DNA from: Brevundimonas sp. UBA986
GTDB taxonomy: Bacteria; Pseudomonadota; Alphaproteobacteria; Caulobacterales; Caulobacteraceae
Direction of reading: 5' to 3'
DNA length: 8,661 nt
Assembly (NCBI GenBank): GCA_002292165.1
Contig: DBBK01000193.1
Location: 1 to 8,661, forward strand
Shown here: in pieces, positions 5,566 to 8,661 of the stretch
How the letters are laid out: the number at the start of each line of letters is the position of its first letter
Numbering within the stretch: the stretch's first letter is position 1
Program-made: the position numbers and the translations under genes
Notes under the pieces: model-generated
What the model was told of the DNA's origin: nothing
What the model saw: the letters and a program-made list of their open reading frames with translations, nothing else
The model's database searches: none

Positions 5566-6572
5566 GACCGGACCACCTCCCGCGCCTGTTCGTGTTCGAT
5601 CCGGTCCACGACCTCGATCAGGAAGGCCTGGGTCAGAAGCGCCCGCGCCTCGTCGGCCGGGATGCCGCGCTGCTGCATGTAGAACAGGGCGCTCTCATCC
5701 AGATTGCCGACCGTATTGCCGTGAGCGCACTGGACGTCGTCGGCATAGATGATCAGCTCGGGCTTGGCGTCGATCTCGGCCCGTTCGCCCAGGATCAGGG
5801 CATGGTGGCCCATCCGCGCGTCGGTCCCGTCGGCGCCGCGCTCGACGACGATCTTGCCCTGGAAGACACCGCGCGCCGTGTCGCGCACCACGCCCTTGGT
5901 CAGCTGCGAGGTCTGGCCGTTCGGCCCGGCGTGATCGACGACCGAGGTCAGGTCGGTGTGCCGCGCGCCGGTCAGGGCATAGAGGCCGTCCAGACGCACA
6001 TCGGCGCCCTCGGCCCCGTGGGCGACATGGGTCTCCAGCCGTTGCAGCTTGGCGCCCGTGGCGACGATGGTCTGGCGATAGAGGCCGCCCGGGGCGACCT
6101 TCACCTGGGCCTCGGTCACCGAGATGGCGTCCGCCGGCTCCTCGACCAGAACGATGCGGGTCACCTCGGCGCCCTCGGCGACATCGAGCGTCAGCCGGTT
6201 ATGGGCCACATAGGCGCCGCCACGCCCCTCATGGGTCTCCAGCAGCAGCAGCTTCGACCCGGCCCGGGCGGCGACCTGAACCGCCGTCGCATGGCCGGTC
6301 CCGACCTGCGCCGCGTCAGTCGCGTCTGAGATGAAGCGCAGCCGCAGGGTCTGCTCGCCCGAGGCCACGAAGGCGTCGACGCCCACCGCCACCCCGTTGA
6401 CGAAGACGACGGCGTCGCCGTTCAGGGCGTCGAAGGCGCCCGGCCCGTTCAGGACGCCGCTCGGCGACGGCTCAGGCGCATCCTTCAGAACCCGACGCAG
6501 GTCGCTGTATTTCCACGCCTCCGTCCGCCGCGAGGGGAAGGTGGAGGCGTCGGTGATGTCGAGCGCGGTCAC
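5544..6572 (-). CDS. sufD: Fe-S cluster scaffold subunit SufD
   Basis: Partner of SufB in the SufBC2D scaffold. The 342 residues include the N-terminal family motif FPSRRTEAWKYSDLR (12-26), a long beta-helix core of alternating hydrophobic and polar strands, and the C-terminal SufB/D signature around AKPELIIYADDVQCAHGNTVG (269-289). Cys282 and His284 correspond to Cys358 and His360 of E. coli SufD, the latter implicated in cluster formation at the SufB-SufD interface. The protein is clearly shorter than E. coli SufD (423), mostly because the N-terminal helical region before the FPSRRTEAWKY motif is missing. GTG 6572 is chosen because it forms a four-base GTGA overlap with the sufC stop; the frame stays open far upstream only because it runs as a shadow inside sufC. 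No convincing Shine-Dalgarno precedes it. It ends in TAG, while its neighbours use TGA. Confidence 0.95.
   Translation of the reverse strand: MTALDITDASTFPSRRTEAWKYSDLRRVLKDAPEPSPSGVLNGPGAFDALNGDAVVFVNGVAVGVDAFVASGEQTLRLRFISDATDAAQVGTGHATAVQVAARAGSKLLLLETHEGRGGAYVAHNRLTLDVAEGAEVTRIVLVEEPADAISVTEAQVKVAPGGLYRQTIVATGAKLQRLETHVAHGAEGADVRLDGLYALTGARHTDLTSVVDHAGPNGQTSQLTKGVVRDTARGVFQGKIVVERGADGTDARMGHHALILGERAEIDAKPELIIYADDVQCAHGNTVGNLDESALFYMQQRGIPADEARALLTQAFLIEVVDRIEHEQAREVVRSWLTERL
5573..5580 (-). promoter_or_regulatory. Strong ribosome binding site for sufS inside the end of sufD
   Basis: On the minus strand the bases read GGAGGTGG, seven bases before the ATG at 5565, and they lie within sufD codons. 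This is the best Shine-Dalgarno sequence in the operon as far as I can see. It decides the sufS start in favour of ATG 5565 over the later GTG, although this creates a 22-base overlap with sufD. Confidence 0.75.
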
Positions 6573-7318
6573 GCGGCGGCCGGCAGGTACTGGTCGTAGC
6601 CCTCCGCCTCCAGCTTGAGCGCCAGCTCCGGCCCGCCCGAGGCCACGATCCGGCCCGCGGCCAGGACGTGCACCCGGTCGGGTTTGATGTAGTCGAGCAG
6701 CCGCTGATAGTGGGTGATGACCAGCATCGCGCGATCTTCGCGGCGCAGGGCGTTCACCCCCTCCGACACGATGCGCAGGGCGTCGATGTCGAGGCCGGAA
6801 TCGGTCTCGTCGAGGATCAGCAGCGACGGCTCCAGCAGGGCCATCTGCAGGATCTCCATCCGCTTCTTCTCGCCGCCCGAGAAGCCGACGTTCAGCGGCC
6901 GCTTCAGCATGTCGAAATTCATCTTCAGCGTCGCCGAGGCCGCCTTGACCAACTTCAGGAACTCGGGCGCCGAGACCTCGTCCTCGCCGCGCGCGCGCTT
7001 CTGGGCGTTCAGGGCCGTGCGCACGAAGGTCATGGCCGGCACGCCGGGGATCTCGACCGGATACTGGAAGGACAGGAAGACGCCCTTGGCGGCGCGCTCG
7101 GCCGGCTCCAGCGCCAGCATGTCCTCGCCGTTCCACTGGACCGAGCCTTCGGTCGCCTCATAGCCCGGCCGGCCCGACAGGGCGTAGCCCAGCGTCGACT
7201 TGCCCGCCCCGTTCGGCCCCATGATGGCGTGCACCTCCCCGGCGGGCACATCGAGCGTCAGCCCCTTGAGGATCGGCTTTTCGCCGACGGAGACGTGGAG
7301 GTTGGAAATGGAGAGCAT
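6569..7318 (-). CDS. sufC: Fe-S assembly ATPase SufC (ABC-type)
   Basis: The ATPase of the SufBCD scaffold; ATP binding drives a change of shape in SufB-SufD that exposes the site of cluster assembly. In spite of its ABC fold it is a soluble, non-transport protein. All nucleotide-binding elements are present in its 249 residues: Walker A GPNGAGKST (34-42), Q-loop Gln85 (SFQYP), ABC signature SGGEKKR (147-153), Walker B LLILDETDSGLD (166-177) with Asp170 and Glu171, and the H-loop His203. The SGGEKKRMEILQMA and ETDSGLDIDAL segments are diagnostic of SufC among ABC ATPases. ATG 7318 directly abuts the stop of the upstream small membrane protein gene, and GAGG at 7324-7327 (minus strand) lies five bases before it. 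Confidence 0.98.
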   Translation of the reverse strand: MLSISNLHVSVGEKPILKGLTLDVPAGEVHAIMGPNGAGKSTLGYALSGRPGYEATEGSVQWNGEDMLALEPAERAAKGVFLSFQYPVEIPGVPAMTFVRTALNAQKRARGEDEVSAPEFLKLVKAASATLKMNFDMLKRPLNVGFSGGEKKRMEILQMALLEPSLLILDETDSGLDIDALRIVSEGVNALRREDRAMLVITHYQRLLDYIKPDRVHVLAAGRIVASGGPELALKLEAEGYDQYLPAAA

Positions 7319-7653
7319 TCAGTCCTCGACTGCGCGATACTCGCGCCAGGCATTGCGCGCGGCCGCAGCCGGTACGCCAGTTTTAACAAGACGCCCCATG
7401 AAGCGGGCTCGCATGAGCGCGTTCATTGTGGCGGCGAATGACCAGCCCGCGACAATCAGCAGGGCTGCGGTAATGGCGAAGGGGCGAGCGGGGCCGCTCG
7501 ACAGAACGATCACGAAGGTCACCAGTGCGAAGCCAACACCGATGACCGCCGCCATGGCTCCAAGCCCGTAGAGCTTCTCGATCAGCGGACCGCCCGCTGC
7601 CTTGAAGACCCTGTCGGATTCATCCCAACCCGCCACGGAAGACTCGGCGTTGG

Positions 7654-7657
<4 letters not shown>
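7319..7657 (-). CDS. Small two-helix membrane protein of unknown function between sufB and sufC
   Basis: I do not recognise this 112-residue protein. It has a polar N-terminus (1-30), a hydrophobic segment at about 31-53 (GAMAAVIGVGFALVTFVIVL), a short loop with SSGPARP, a second hydrophobic segment at about 59-81, then a basic C-terminal tail (RARFMGRLVKTG, AARNAWREYR). Two transmembrane helices with a positively charged end are likely; both ends would then be cytosolic. No cysteine is present, so it does not bind a cluster by Cys ligands. That it is translated is supported by GTG 7657 forming a GTGA overlap with the sufB stop, AAGGGAG at 7664-7670 (minus strand) six bases upstream, and direct abutment to sufC. 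Its codon use is looser than that of its neighbours, with TCT, GGT, GTT, AAA, ACT, GTA and CGA codons that are scarce in sufB or sufC, suggesting a weakly expressed or more recently acquired gene. Function unknown. Confidence 0.85.

Positions 7658-8661
<1,004 letters not shown>

Noticed and set aside
5592..6329. Plus-strand frame of 245 codons opposite sufD
   Set aside because: Antisense shadow of a conserved gene, with repetitive LG/DG/QG composition and no recognisable domain.
6573..7136. N-terminal extension of SufD giving 530 residues
   Set aside because: The extension is an Arg/Gly/Ala-rich out-of-frame reading of sufC; the SufD family motif starts about 11 residues after GTG 6572.
6668..7441. 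Plus-strand frame of 257 codons across sufC and the small membrane protein
   Set aside because: Crosses two real genes antisense; His/Arg/Gln-rich product typical of complement frames in GC-rich DNA.

Overview
The window is a GC-rich piece of chromosome with strong G/C preference at third codon positions. Gene content and order point to an alphaproteobacterium of the Caulobacteraceae, most likely Brevundimonas or a close relative. A DEAD-box helicase, a coiled-coil GGEEF diguanylate cyclase resembling Caulobacter DgcB, and a SUF iron-sulfur operon also lie in the same neighbourhood in Caulobacter, as far as I remember. The organism name is an inference; no marker gene is present.

Left part, + strand (1-3015): the C-terminal part of a DEAD-box RNA helicase (cut by the window edge), a 144-base intergenic region with a perfect hairpin and a CtrA-like motif, a complete diguanylate cyclase, and a divergent PlsC-type membrane acyltransferase. 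Centre (3013-3175): a 163-bp imperfect inverted repeat lies between convergent genes. Its 30-bp arms are identical and begin exactly at the two stop codons.

Right part, - strand (8661 down to 3173): one tightly packed operon, in transcription order sufB (5' end outside the window), a small two-helix membrane protein of unknown function, sufC, sufD, sufS, sufT, an A-type carrier (sufA) and a TfoX N-terminal-domain protein. Every junction is an overlap or a gap of at most 8 bases, so translation is probably coupled. SufS takes sulfur from cysteine, SufBCD is the ATP-driven scaffold on which the cluster is built, SufA is the probable carrier to client proteins, and SufT is an accessory maturation factor. 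No SufE-like sulfur acceptor and no Rrf2/IscR regulator is visible; they may lie upstream of sufB or elsewhere.

Most of the window is conserved housekeeping sequence. I see no clearly new multi-gene system. The observations most worth a second look are the unknown membrane protein embedded between sufB and sufC, the stop-codon-anchored inverted repeat, the CtrA-like site before the diguanylate cyclase together with that enzyme's missing inhibitory site, and the altered catalytic-site motifs of the acyltransferase. There is no gene-free stretch above 300 bases; the longest, 955-1098 and 3016-3172, are described as features.
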